This document shows positions 23,065 to 33,424 of a stretch of DNA of 64,000 bases, piece by piece. The notes under the pieces were generated by a model that searched no databases, was not told the origin of the DNA, and saw only the letters and a list, made by a program, of their open reading frames with translations. Positions within the stretch are counted from its first letter, which is position 1, and every line of letters starts with the position of its first letter. The stretch covers positions 248,001 through 312,000 of the forward strand of contig CM074700.1 of NCBI GenBank assembly GCA_037367355.1, written 5' to 3'. The translations under genes and the position numbers were made by a program. The DNA is from Neoscytalidium dimidiatum. Its lineage: Eukaryota; Ascomycota; Dothideomycetes; Botryosphaeriales; Botryosphaeriaceae.

Positions 23065-24031
23065 TCAGGGGCTCCCAGCGGCACTCGATGCCTTGTCCAC
23101 CACAAGGTCGTAGTTCACTCTCAGGAACAGCACTGCTACTGCTGCTCCCTCAACCACGCATTACTACGTGCCGAATCGCCGTCATCCAGCACAAAGAATA
23201 ATCTTGACGTACACGCCCCAGCCGTTCTCCCTCTACGCTCTCGTCGATTCTCACATCCGTGCATCGTTGCTTCCTATGGGATTGTGATCGCAACGCACCA
23301 ACACAGCCCGGAGAGCGTCCGCATAGTAGCCGCTGGCCAGCCAGAGACAGCGTCGAAAAGCACAGCGCAGCATCTTTCACGAAAGCCACCTTTTCAGCAC
23401 GGAGAGGGGATCAAACATGCACGTCTCAAGCATATTCTCTTCCTTGCTCGCAGCTACGTGTCCCATCATCCATCTCATCCCATTCTGATAGCAACAGGCC
23501 GCCCCTTACCAGCGAACCTCTCTCCCTTCCCTCCCTACACCATCGACCCATCCGTCCCTTCTCCAGCCGCGCCCCCGGGTATTAAGCGACTGCCCTTTGG
23601 ACCAGCCAAAGAAAAGCGCAGCGCCACTAGTACGAGAGCTATCTACGAAAAAAAAAAGAAGCAACGCTCTTATAAAAATATAAACGAAAGACGTACGTGT
23701 CGGCTCCCTTTCTTTCGTACTTGTACAAGACGTGGTGGTTTGACGCGATGCCATGCTCTCATATAGACAGAGGGGGGAGAGCAAAAAAAAAAAAAATAGG
23801 GAAAACAAAGGACGAAGGAGATACACAAACGAATTAAGTATGAACCGATCCCCCCAAAAAAGAACAACGCCGTCGCCATGCAGTCAATCAATCGATGATG
23901 CTCGTGTATACGCTGATGCATGCAAAAACAGAAGGGAAAAAAAGAGACTCTAGGCAAACTGCCACTGGTTCCGTTCCCATCTTCACTCATCACTCATCAC
24001 TCATCACTTACACTCACTCACTCATACTCAC

Positions 24032-27000
24032 TCACGAAATCCCCTCCTGACTCGCATACGCAACCGCGAGGTACATGTCATCGCCCCTCCGCGTCGGCGT
24101 CAAGCGCGGCACCCACGCAGTCGGCGTCTGAACGCTGCTGGCGTCGTCGGCGTCAGCGTCAGCGTCAGCGTCAGCGTTGCCGTCGCCGTCCCGCCACCGC
24201 CGCCGCGGCTGCTGCTCCTGCGGCGGCAGCGCGGCGCTGCTCTTCCGCGCCTCGTCCTTCACGCCGTCACCGTCACCATAACCGCCTTCGCGCTCTCCCC
24301 CCTGTGGTGCGGGACCGCCGATGATCCGGTCCTCCGGCGTGCGGGGACTCCTGCCGTTGAGCTGCTGCTGCTGCTGCTGCTGACGACCGCCGTTCCCAGG
24401 CGTGGGCGTGTTCCGCCCGCTACCGCTATCGATCAGCAGCCCGCTGCCCTCGCCGCGGCGCCGCGCCAGCAAGCCTCCAGCGCCCGGGCTCCCCGTCGCC
24501 GCAGCGGACGGCGAGCCCTGCGCGTGCTGCTGCTTCGACCGTGGACTGGGCGTCGGCGTCGAGCGCGGCACGGCCTGGTTGCTCGCGCGCGGCACCTTCG
24601 GGTACCTGATGTCCGAGATGGGCGAGCGATCTGCGGCGGCGGCGGCGGCGGCGTCTTGCTCACTGCCGGCACTCTCGACCCTCGGCGACAGTCTCGCGTG
24701 AGGGTGACGGGAGTGGCTTGACGGGTGAACGACGACGGCAGGAGCAGGTGATGACGATGATGATTCAGGTGGGACGAGCTGCTTGGCGGCCGTGTCCTCG
24801 TCCTCCGGCGGCGACGGATCGTCCGGCGACGCGCTCTCGAACGACGTCACCGACGCGCTGGAGGTGGAGCGCTGGGGCTGCGGCCGCGGCGGGCGACGGG
24901 GGTGCTTCGCGTCCGCCTGTTGGCCGCGGGCGTTGCCGCCGCCGCCGCCGCGGGGAGGGCGACGAGGAGGACTCTGGGGTTGAGGCGGGAGCGGGGGTCT
25001 CGTGTAGGCGGTGGGCACCGAGTACGGTTTGTATTGGCCGCCCTGGGCGCCCGTCGGGGGTCCATTGGGTGCTCGCGGACCTGCAGGTGCTTGCGCCAAG
25101 GCCGTGCCAGGGTGCTGACGATGATGATGCGGAGGAGCGAAAGCAGGTTGACCGTTGGCAGTAGGCACAGGAACGGCGGGATGTGGATACTGTTGACGCA
25201 GGGCGGCCGGTGGGTGTGGGTTCGCTTGCGAGCCCTGCTGCTGCTGCTGAGCCAGCGGCCGCTGCTGGCCACTCGTCGCGGCGCCCCAGGCCGGTTGCGC
25301 GAACACCGTCGTCGGCTGGGACTGCTGCGAATGGGGCTGCGACTGGGGCTGCGACTGGGGCGGCAACCGGTTTTGGGCGGTGGCCGTCGCGTACGGTGGG
25401 GTCTTGGTCTGAGCTTGCCGTTGTGGGGACCGTGATGACTGGATCTGATGCTGCTGATGCTGCTGCTGCGGCTCCGTCCGCCCGCTAGTACCGCTAACGC
25501 CATTCAGATTGTTGCTGTTGCCGTTGTTGCTAAAGGCGGCACTGGTTCCGTGTCCGCCGTAGCTCTCGGGCGGCGTCTGCATGATGCTCGTCGGCGGGCT
25601 GGTGTAATAGGCCGGTATGTAGGATGAGCTGGCGGTGGAGTTTGTGCCGGTAAATTTCGTGGTGCCGCTGCCGCTCGAACCGCTGCTGCTGTGCGGATCT
25701 GCTGGTACAGGCACAGGCACAGGTGCTGGCGGATACACCCCGGCCCCAGGTTGGTGATGGTACAAGGGTATTGGAGGCTTGGCTACATTAGGTGGCCTGC
25801 CAACCCTCAACGGCGAAGGAATCGGCGGGGGAGACGGCGTCGGTTGGCGGGGATATTGCCGGCCTTGCGGGGGAATCATGAGAGACAATGACGGCTGCCG
25901 AGTGTTTTGCGGGCTTTCAGTGTACTCCTGCGCAAAGCTCGGCGGAGGCCTGTAAGGCCGGATAGGCGGAGCGGCCGGAGGTTGCTGTTTCCGCGGAGGT
26001 ACAGGGGTGGCCTTGACCGGATACATGGACTTGCGTACTGCTGTATCCTCTTCGAAAACTGTCCCTTGGCTCATCGAGCTATCCCGCTGCGAGGGCTTCT
26101 TCTTCTTGGCGATGAACGGCGCGGATGTGGGCACTGGTGACTTGGGTACAGGGTCTGGTTGACGAGGCAGCACTGGCTCAGGCTTGTCCGGCAGAAGTTG
26201 AGACACCGTCCGGTTGCTCGAGAAGCTCGCTGGTGAAGCAATCGGCGAGTCCTCCGTAATCGCAAGACCAATATTCTCCAGCGGCGTCGGAGCCCTCTGC
26301 CTTGGGGGAGACGCAGCATCAATTCGCACCTGCGGGATGGTCATCGCAGTGCCAACACCTGCCCCATTCCGCGGATCTTTGCGGTTGCGAGGCGGAGAGG
26401 GGAATTGCTCAAGCGCGGTCGGCGACATGACATTGTCATGCGAAGGCGGCGTCAATCCAAACACGTTCCTGGCTTGCTTCTCAGACACTTCGTCCTGCTT
26501 CTTCCGGTCACGCTTGCGTAGACAGGCCATCAAGAACAGGACGCCAACTGCCAAGACCACGGCCGACACGCTGGCCACGGAAATCCCGACGATCTGCGCG
26601 GTGCTGAGTCCTTTGCCATCATTGGACGAGGATGCCGCAGCGGCCGCGGTAGCTGATGAAGAGGCCGAAGATTGAGAGCTAGTCGTGGATGGGGCCGAAG
26701 ATGTGGAAGAGGTGGAAGAGGAAGAGGTGGAAGGGAAGGAGGAGGAGGAGGAGGCGGATGTCGTGGACGAGTCCAAGGTGGTCCGAGAGCTGGTGCGGGA
26801 CGAAGACGCAGTCGACGAATTCCTAGTGGAGGTCGTATTCGTTCGCGTTGAGGACGAGCTAATTGAGGTGGAGGATGCAGCAGCCGATGCGGTGGGGTCG
26901 GCAGCAGTGCTCGTGATGTGCGCGGTGAAGGTCAGGGTGCTGTGTGTGGCCACGACGGCGCCATCTTGGCCCAAGCATATGCTGTAGGTCGAAGCGAGAT

Positions 27001-27337
27001 CGGGCGTCGATGAGGGACACGAGGTCACGGCACAGGCGTATGCAGCCTCTGCCAACGTAAGGCCGGTGGTGCTATACCGGGAGCACAGACATTCCAAATC
27101 ACCTGAACTCGAACAACCGAGCGGCCACTCGTTGAACAAGATAGTCTCGACGCAGCTCTGAGCACATTCGGGAATGAGTGCCTGCAGCGAGACGGGCAAT
27201 GCTAGCGAGGTAGACTCGGATGTTGCGGCTGACGGGGCGGCAGTGGTCGTGAGCACTGTTGAGGTGGTGGCTTCGGGGAAAGCTGAGGCGAGTGAGGGCG
27301 TAATGATGAGGAACTTTTTATGCAAAGCGGGAAACAT
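24032..27337 (-). CDS. CFEM-domain single-pass membrane protein with long cytoplasmic tail
   Basis: A single exon encodes 1101 residues. The N-terminus has a short hydrophobic signal-like segment (residues 8-19, FLIITPSLASAF). A CFEM domain follows with all eight cysteines, at residues 58, 62, 75, 83, 85, 102, 107 and 121. The Asp (D80) before the fourth cysteine is the position that coordinates heme iron in characterised CFEM proteins. Then come a Ser/Thr-rich stalk (about 135-238), a transmembrane helix (about 247-272, ending ACLRKRDRKK) and some 830 residues of Pro/Gln/Ser-rich cytoplasmic tail. The tail contains a seven-Gln tract and an ADADADAD repeat near the C-terminus. CFEM proteins serve in heme/iron uptake, adhesion and surface sensing. 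A receptor or wall-sensor role is inferred from the layout. The signal peptide is weak, so the start deserves checking. Confidence 0.85.
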   Translation of the reverse strand: MFPALHKKFLIITPSLASAFPEATTSTVLTTTAAPSAATSESTSLALPVSLQALIPECAQSCVETILFNEWPLGCSSSGDLECLCSRYSTTGLTLAEAAYACAVTSCPSSTPDLASTYSICLGQDGAVVATHSTLTFTAHITSTAADPTASAAASSTSISSSSTRTNTTSTRNSSTASSSRTSSRTTLDSSTTSASSSSSFPSTSSSSTSSTSSAPSTTSSQSSASSSATAAAAASSSNDGKGLSTAQIVGISVASVSAVVLAVGVLFLMACLRKRDRKKQDEVSEKQARNVFGLTPPSHDNVMSPTALEQFPSPPRNRKDPRNGAGVGTAMTIPQVRIDAASPPRQRAPTPLENIGLAITEDSPIASPASFSSNRTVSQLLPDKPEPVLPRQPDPVPKSPVPTSAPFIAKKKKPSQRDSSMSQGTVFEEDTAVRKSMYPVKATPVPPRKQQPPAAPPIRPYRPPPSFAQEYTESPQNTRQPSLSLMIPPQGRQYPRQPTPSPPPIPSPLRVGRPPNVAKPPIPLYHHQPGAGVYPPAPVPVPVPADPHSSSGSSGSGTTKFTGTNSTASSSYIPAYYTSPPTSIMQTPPESYGGHGTSAAFSNNGNSNNLNGVSGTSGRTEPQQQHQQHQIQSSRSPQRQAQTKTPPYATATAQNRLPPQSQPQSQPHSQQSQPTTVFAQPAWGAATSGQQRPLAQQQQQGSQANPHPPAALRQQYPHPAVPVPTANGQPAFAPPHHHRQHPGTALAQAPAGPRAPNGPPTGAQGGQYKPYSVPTAYTRPPLPPQPQSPPRRPPRGGGGGNARGQQADAKHPRRPPRPQPQRSTSSASVTSFESASPDDPSPPEDEDTAAKQLVPPESSSSSPAPAVVVHPSSHSRHPHARLSPRVESAGSEQDAAAAAAADRSPISDIRYPKVPRASNQAVPRSTPTPSPRSKQQHAQGSPSAAATGSPGAGGLLARRRGEGSGLLIDSGSGRNTPTPGNGGRQQQQQQQLNGRSPRTPEDRIIGGPAPQGGEREGGYGDGDGVKDEARKSSAALPPQEQQPRRRWRDGDGNADADADADADDASSVQTPTAWVPRLTPTRRGDDMYLAVAYASQEGIS
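24145..24178 (+). repeat. GTCAGC hexanucleotide repeat inside the CFEM gene
   Basis: Repeated GTCAGC units on the plus strand encode alternating Ala-Asp in the C-terminal tail of the CFEM protein. The unit keeps the frame, so copy-number change would alter only tail length. Confidence 0.75.
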
Positions 27338-29239
27338 ATTTCTACAGAACTACACATTTTGGACGTTAAAATTTGGCGGGCAGGGCGCATTGGCGACACG
27401 CACCTGGGAAGGGCCTAGGCTTGTTTGTTATTACGACATTTGCGTGTTGAAGGAGCGTTATAAGTCGGGCAGGATTATTAGGAGCCGATCAACGGCTTGT
27501 AGGCGGGAAGCGAAAAAGATCGGAACAAAATGAAATGAGACAAAAAAGAGAACAGAGAAAAAAAATTAAGTTGGAAAGCGATCAAACAGGAGTCGTGTCA
27601 AAGAGCATGCATGGGGGAATAGTCAGTGAGAGAGCAGTGTTTGTTGATATGTACTCGGTCGCGTCACGGGCAAGCGCCCAGCAAGCGACGCCTATTCTGC
27701 TGCATGCGCCGCGATAGCTGTCATAGGGCGCTGGCTGCACGTTGCAGCGGCGAGGCGACTGCAGCGAAGCGCCCAGAATAAACAGGGCGGGCGTTCGTTG
27801 GCTGGCGGCGGGCGACATGTTGGCAGGACTCGCGGTGGGTGGACGAGTGGTGCAGAGGTTAAGCGCTGGCAGCGACGGCGAGGCAGGCGAGGCAGGCGAG
27901 GCAGGGCGGGTCAGGCCGCAAATGGCAGCGCTCGGCGGGCCTCGCTGCGACTCGGCGCTTAGCGACAGCACAGAAAAAGCCGCCGCCAGCCCGCAGTCCT
28001 CGAGTCCGTCCGTCCCACTTGAAACCGGTCCGCAAGACAGCAGGCAGGCAGGCAGGGCCATCTTCGCTGTCAGTGTGCGTCTGCTGTCATCAGTTGTTGT
28101 CGTCGTCGTCGTCGGCGTCCGGGGCGCGCGGCCAGACCGGTGAGGAGATACGGAGATACCCACTGTTTATACGTACCTCTAAGCCTCAGGCTGCTTCAAC
28201 TCACCTCAGCCTCTGGGTCGCCGCGGCAGGGAGACGCCTGCCTCGGAAGCACATCCGCTCAGCGAGGCGTGGGCCCTGGATAGCGCTCCCGAGCAGCGCC
28301 ACTTTTCCTGCTCTTCTGTGCGATTCGACACGAGCAACACGTGCGTGGACGACGACGAGCCTGGCCAGCTCTCTGTCGTTGCTGAAACACGGTCTCCGTC
28401 CAAGCTGCTACCGCCTTGCTCGGCTTACCTGCTGGCCAGGTCCCACGCTCTCCCACGCGCCGTTGGGATAGGCTTTGTGGCTGTTCCCACTCTGCAGCTC
28501 ACACAGACCATGCGGCATTCGACGAGCCAAGGCCGGCAGCGGCGGTCCCTGCCACGCCAGTCATCAATCAGGGTGCCTGTCATCAGTGTGCCTGTCAGTG
28601 TGAGTGTGCCAGCCAGCCAGGTGTTCCGTTCGCGCGCGCCCACCAAGCAAGGCACCGCCGCCAGCGGCCAACAGCGGCGCTAGCAGGGCGGCAGTCCCGG
28701 AACGGCAAGCCGCCGGCTGATAGCGAAGGATGGCGTGCAGAACATGCCGCTCATAGTGCAGCGAGAGAACAGCGAATCAAGGGGCAACCTCGCCACTCCC
28801 GCCCGCCCAGCCAGCAGCTTTGCAGCAATTCCCCAATCCTATCTTCCCACCTCTGCCCCTCCCTCTCTCCCCTCTCTTCCCTCTCTCCCCTCCCGTCCCG
28901 TCCCCCGATCTCTGGGTCACCGCTGACAGCAAGTGCTTTGTGTAACCACGGGTGCCCGCGTGGCGACCCGGTCGTGACCTGGTCGAGAAAAATTCACTCT
29001 CGAATTTTTTTTTTTAAAATTGTCTTCCATTACACTTTCGCCTCTTCCTCCTATCTCCGGGGAATGAGCGCCGGATGCACACGCAGATACGGCCGCACTA
29101 CTACTCGCGCACGCATTGTTGACCGGCCAGCTCCTAGAGACGAGCGAGAAAATTTCGAAATAATTGGCCTTGGCTGGCGTGCGGCGGGCCCGGGTGCTGA
29201 TAAGCGGCTTGCGGTGCTTATGCACTGAGTGGTGCGTTT

Positions 29240-29283
29240 GCGTTGCGTTGCGTTGCGGCGGCGGCGGCGGCGGCGGCGGCGGG
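29240..29283 (+). repeat. GCGTT and GCG microsatellites
   Basis: GCGTT pentamers run directly into about nine GCG/CGG triplets in noncoding sequence upstream of the PRM10-like gene. Confidence 0.85.
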
Positions 29284-29631
29284 CGCGCGGGCTGCAGAGC
29301 GTTCTCGAAGCTTGTAGCGGCAGATCACTTCACATGCACCAGCCCACACCACACAACCACGACTCGAATTGCGGGCAGAGAGCCACAAAAAAAAAAAAAT
29401 TAAAACACCAAGCGTGAGAGCCAGCGGCGGCCGGTGGATGGGCGGACGGACGGACGGACGGGCCATGATCTGTATGGCAGGAGATACGGGCCCCATTCTC
29501 ACGCAGGGCCGACCGGCAGCGCCTGTGGGCAAGAAAAGCCCGTCCAGCTCACGCTTTCTTCCCGAGCCCGCGGGCCCCTCGTCGCCCGAAAATACCGCCG
29601 CAGCCATCCCAGCTCGCGATACAGGAGCCGC

Positions 29632-29661
29632 GAGAGAGAGAGAGAGAGAGAGGGAGAGAGA
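29632..29661 (+). repeat. GA dinucleotide repeat
   Basis: A GA run with one GGG interruption lies in noncoding upstream sequence. Confidence 0.85.
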
Positions 29662-29967
29662 CAGGGTGAGGCTGTGATGGTGATGGTCGCACTACACGCG
29701 TCCACCGCCGTATCAATGCACGCCATGGGTCCTGTGCGAGCAGCCCTCCCGCGCGCTAGTGGGGAGAGTCAGTTTAGTAGCTACTTTGCGTGCTGATGGC
29801 CATGCCATGAGAGTTCCCAAAAATAACAGGGACGGCCGTCGCTGTCAAGACTTTTGTGGGGCTCTGCCAAATCCCGACGAGCAGAAAGCCTGCGAAAGGG
29901 AAAAAAAAAAAAAAGGGCCTGCCGACCCGGCCATCCCCGCTAGACGCCGCCTCCCTGCCCGGCCCAG

Positions 29968-30003
29968 CTGGCTGGCTGGCTGGCTGGCTGGCCGTGTGTG
30001 TGT
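29968..30003 (+). repeat. GGCT tetranucleotide and GT dinucleotide repeats
   Basis: Six GCTG/GGCT units are followed by a short GT run, all in noncoding upstream sequence. Confidence 0.8.
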
Positions 30004-30526
30004 GATGCGATGGGCCGGCTGATGACGAGTCCGCCGTCAGGGAACGAAGTGCGCGCGCTCGCTGGTCGTGGTGGCCATCCTGCTTTTTAGACCCGCCCTG
30101 ATCACCACTCCCCGTGCCAACCGCTCAAACCGCCCGTATACCCAGTCGATCCCGCCGCACCGCACGCCCTCGCTGCACTGTCGCCCCATTGAAATTACAC
30201 CCTCTCGTCTGTGACTCCTCAACACTTATCACGCATTGTGAGACTTGCCCCTTCTCCCCCGCCAGCCCCGGCCGAGCCAAAACAGCAACCGCCTGCCCCG
30301 GTTGAGGCCCAACTATACCTGAGAAATCTCGCCGGCACGCGCCCGCCTTCCGGTCCTTTGTCCTGTGCGTGTCTTGCGTCCCACTCTCCACGTACATCCG
30401 GACCCATACACCGCCGAGTAGAGTGGTCCAGAGCGTAGATCCGACCCTCTCGCCTCGCATCACCTGGCCTTCCTTTGTTGCCTGTGAGCCAGGAACGTCA
30501 TAGCTTCTCCGTACCCACTTTCACAT

Positions 30527-33424
30527 ATGAACCCCCAATGGGACCTCCACGCCTCCGCCGAAGACTGGCACCTCTTTGCGGAGATGGCCTCGCAACCCAG
30601 GGACGGCCCGTCCAACGGCGGTGAATCGTCCCAGAGCAACGTGCCGCAAATCGTCACCGACGGCTCCAACACGCCCGACGAGCCGCTCACCACCACCGCA
30701 GCCGCAACGAAGCCCAAGGGGAAGCGCGTTGGCTTCACCTCAACGCCCTCGTCCGGAGCCGGCTCGCCCAGTGCCGAAGGCCAACACCTGCAGCCACGCC
30801 CCCATTCCACCTATGGCGCCCTCCCCTCCAACCCGACCTCGGGCGCCACCACCCCCATCGGCAACGAGGGCTACTTCTCGCCCACCCCCACCCGCCAGAG
30901 CGCTCCTCCCGCCCCGGACGAGCTCGTCAAGGCCGTGCACAAGGCCTTCGGTCAGCCCATGCCCACCAAGCCCAAGCCCGCCATCCGAAAGACGCCCTCC
31001 CTGCGCATGAGCAACCCCTTCGCCTCGCACGAGTCGGACGAAGAGGACACGCCCGCCAAGAGATCGAGGAACGAAGCCCTGGACCGCGCGAACCGGCTGG
31101 CCAAGAGCGTGGGAAGTGCCTCGGCGCCGTCGTCGAGGAGGAATTCGTTCGATGAAGAGAAGAGCTTTAGCGGACCGTCGAGGCCGAGGGTGTCGACCTC
31201 GGGCCTTAGCAACCTGGGCCGCAGGGACGCGTACCTGGAGGATGTCGTTTCCGGAGACGAGGACGACGAGGCGGCGAAGAAGGCGGAGCTCCGGGCGAAG
31301 CGGAGCACGTTGGCCGAGGCGAAGAAGCTTGTGAGGTCGCACACCCGGAAAGGACCCCAGAGGACGTCGCTGCACGCCGAACCCGTGCCCTTGATCTCGA
31401 GGCCTACCACCCCCACCATGGAGCAGCACTTCGACGACTACGTCGCCCCGCCTGCCAGGTACCGCGGAGGCATCTTCGGCGCCCTGCTCAACCTGTACGG
31501 TGCCCAGAACGGCATGCAGGGCAACCAATGGTCGCACTCCCGCACCAATAGCAACACCACGCTCGGCAGTGCTACGTCCACCCCCGGAATGACGCCTGCA
31601 ATGACGCCCCAGCACTCCCCTCCCACCTCAGGAACCAACACGCCGGTCAGTGGAGGCCAGAGGAAGCATTGGTACACCCGCAACAACCATGGCCCCAAGG
31701 AATCGCAGTCTTCGCTCGCCCATCTGGTCGGCTCGTCGTCCATGCTCGCCTCGGCCGGCGTGCCGGGCGAATACGAGCAAGATATCGCGGAAAAGCTGAA
31801 GCGGGCGCCGCGACCAGGTATGGGCAAGCGGTCGCGCAGCGGCGGTGCCATCTCGTCGGCGATGCAGCGACTGAGCAAGCCGCGCCTCGAGGACGAGATC
31901 CGCATCACGGTGCACATCTCCGAGGTCATGGCCCGCCAGCGGTACCTGATGAAGCTGTGCCGCGCGCTGATGAAGTACGGCGCCCCGACCCACCGGCTGG
32001 AGGAGTGCATGAAGATGTCCGCCCGCGTGCTCGAGATCGAGAGCCAGTTCCTGTACATTCCCGGCTGCATGATCATCTCTTTCGACGACTCGAGCACCCA
32101 CACGACCGAGGTCAAGCTGGTGCGCGAGACTCAGGGCGTCGACTTGGGCAAGCTGCGCGATACGCACGCCTGCTACAAGGATGTCGTCCACGACCGCATT
32201 GGCGTCGAGGAGGCGACGCAGCGCCTGGAGGCCATTCTCAAGCGTCCGCCGAAGTTCAAGCCGTGGGCGCTGGTCCTCGTCTACGGCCTGGCGTCCGCCT
32301 GCGTCGGTCCGTTCGCGTTCGAGGCTCGGCTGATCGACTTGCCGATTGCGTTCATCTTGGGGTGCCTTGTCGGGTTCCTGCAGCTGATCGCCGCTCCGTC
32401 GTCCACGCTCTTCAACAACGTCTTCGAGATCAGCGCCGCCGTGCTGACCTCCTTCCTCGCCCGCGCTTTCGGCTCGATCAAGGGCGGCTCGGTCTTCTGC
32501 TTCTCCGCGCTGGCGCAGAGCAGCATTGCGCTCATCCTTCCCGGTTATATCGTCCTGTGTGCCTCGTCAGAGTTGCAGTCCAAGCATCTCGTCGCCGGAT
32601 CCGTTCGCATGGTCTACGCCATCATCTACTCGCTCTTCCTCGGCTTCGGCATGACCATAGGCATCGTCCTGTTCGGCGTCATGGACAAGAACGCCACCTC
32701 GGCCACTACGTGCAGCAACCAGATGCCCACCAATTGGACCTTCTTCTTCGTGCCCGGCTTCACCCTTTGTCTCTGCATCATCAACCAGGCCAAGTGGAAG
32801 CAGATGCCCGTCATGGTCTTCATCTCCTTCGCAGGCTACGTCGTCACCAAGTTCAGCAGCCAGCGCTTCCAGGGCAACACGCAGATCAGCAGCACCCTCG
32901 GCGCCCTCGCCATCGGTGCCATGGCCAACCTCTACTCCCGCCTCGGCACCAAGGCTGACAACTTCTTCCTCGACCTCTACGAGGCTCACCTGCGCCCTCG
33001 CTACCGCGCCATCCGCCGCAAGATCATGGGTAAGAAGGAGGAGCTGCGCATGTCGTACAAGTGCGCCGAAGAGGCCTTGCCCGCGTCGTCCAACGCGTCG
33101 GAGATCTACACGCCCCGCACGCGCAAGGTCGGGTACGGCGTGGCGGCCGCGGCCATGCTGCCGGCCATCTTCGTCCAGGTGCCGTCCGGCCTGGCAGTCA
33201 GCGGCTCGCTCGTGTCGGGCATCACGTCGGCGGACCAGATTATCCACAACAGCACCGGCACCACGACGCCGTCGGCGACGGACACGGGAAGCGTCAACAG
33301 CGCCGCCTTCACCGTCGGCTACTCCGTCATCCAGGTCGCCATCGGCATCACCGTTGGCCTGTTCCTGAGCGCGCTGGTGATATATCCGTTTGGCAAGAAG
33401 AGGAGCGGTCTGTTCAGCTTTTAA
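30527..33424 (+). CDS. ThrE/DUF1212-family membrane protein, PRM10-like
   Basis: A single exon encodes 965 residues. The first ~450 residues are Ser/Pro-rich and presumably cytoplasmic. The ThrE (DUF1212) domain begins near residue 461 with ITVHISEVMARQRYLMKLCRAL and has the family signatures GAPTHRLEECM and SFDDSSTHTTEVKLVRE. About ten hydrophobic segments follow, in two blocks (ThrE and ThrE_2 like), with PSSTLFNNVFEISAAVLTSFLAR between them. The C-terminus ends in a helix plus KKRSGLFSF. The yeast relative is the pheromone-regulated membrane protein Prm10, and bacterial ThrE exports threonine and serine. Transport is inferred from the family; no substrate is known in fungi. Family assignment is firm, one-to-one orthology is not. 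Confidence 0.9.
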   Translation: MNPQWDLHASAEDWHLFAEMASQPRDGPSNGGESSQSNVPQIVTDGSNTPDEPLTTTAAATKPKGKRVGFTSTPSSGAGSPSAEGQHLQPRPHSTYGALPSNPTSGATTPIGNEGYFSPTPTRQSAPPAPDELVKAVHKAFGQPMPTKPKPAIRKTPSLRMSNPFASHESDEEDTPAKRSRNEALDRANRLAKSVGSASAPSSRRNSFDEEKSFSGPSRPRVSTSGLSNLGRRDAYLEDVVSGDEDDEAAKKAELRAKRSTLAEAKKLVRSHTRKGPQRTSLHAEPVPLISRPTTPTMEQHFDDYVAPPARYRGGIFGALLNLYGAQNGMQGNQWSHSRTNSNTTLGSATSTPGMTPAMTPQHSPPTSGTNTPVSGGQRKHWYTRNNHGPKESQSSLAHLVGSSSMLASAGVPGEYEQDIAEKLKRAPRPGMGKRSRSGGAISSAMQRLSKPRLEDEIRITVHISEVMARQRYLMKLCRALMKYGAPTHRLEECMKMSARVLEIESQFLYIPGCMIISFDDSSTHTTEVKLVRETQGVDLGKLRDTHACYKDVVHDRIGVEEATQRLEAILKRPPKFKPWALVLVYGLASACVGPFAFEARLIDLPIAFILGCLVGFLQLIAAPSSTLFNNVFEISAAVLTSFLARAFGSIKGGSVFCFSALAQSSIALILPGYIVLCASSELQSKHLVAGSVRMVYAIIYSLFLGFGMTIGIVLFGVMDKNATSATTCSNQMPTNWTFFFVPGFTLCLCIINQAKWKQMPVMVFISFAGYVVTKFSSQRFQGNTQISSTLGALAIGAMANLYSRLGTKADNFFLDLYEAHLRPRYRAIRRKIMGKKEELRMSYKCAEEALPASSNASEIYTPRTRKVGYGVAAAAMLPAIFVQVPSGLAVSGSLVSGITSADQIIHNSTGTTTPSATDTGSVNSAAFTVGYSVIQVAIGITVGLFLSALVIYPFGKKRSGLFSF

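Larger units (their letters stand above)
19634..24031. other. Long gene-free stretch with diverged repeats
   Basis: About 4.4 kb with no ORF that has a recognisable product (up to 181 codons, in overlapping frames). It holds a tandem-repeat block (about 22370-22950), a 14-base T run (22970-22983), a 17-base G run (23048-23064) and A-rich tracts near 23650-23800. The last part is the 3' flank of the CFEM gene. No intact transposon ends were found. Confidence 0.55.
27338..30526. other. Long divergent upstream region of the CFEM and PRM10-like genes
   Basis: About 3.2 kb between two divergently transcribed genes, GC-rich with many simple repeats. ORFs of up to 270 codons (28416-29228, +) are low-complexity, overlap other-frame ORFs, and show no domain. 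The last 500 bp before 30527 are pyrimidine-rich and probably 5' UTR. No gene is supported. Confidence 0.55.

Noticed and set aside
28416..29228. 270-codon plus-strand ORF in the CFEM/PRM10 spacer
   Set aside because: Low-complexity composition, overlapping frames and no recognisable domain or splice structure.
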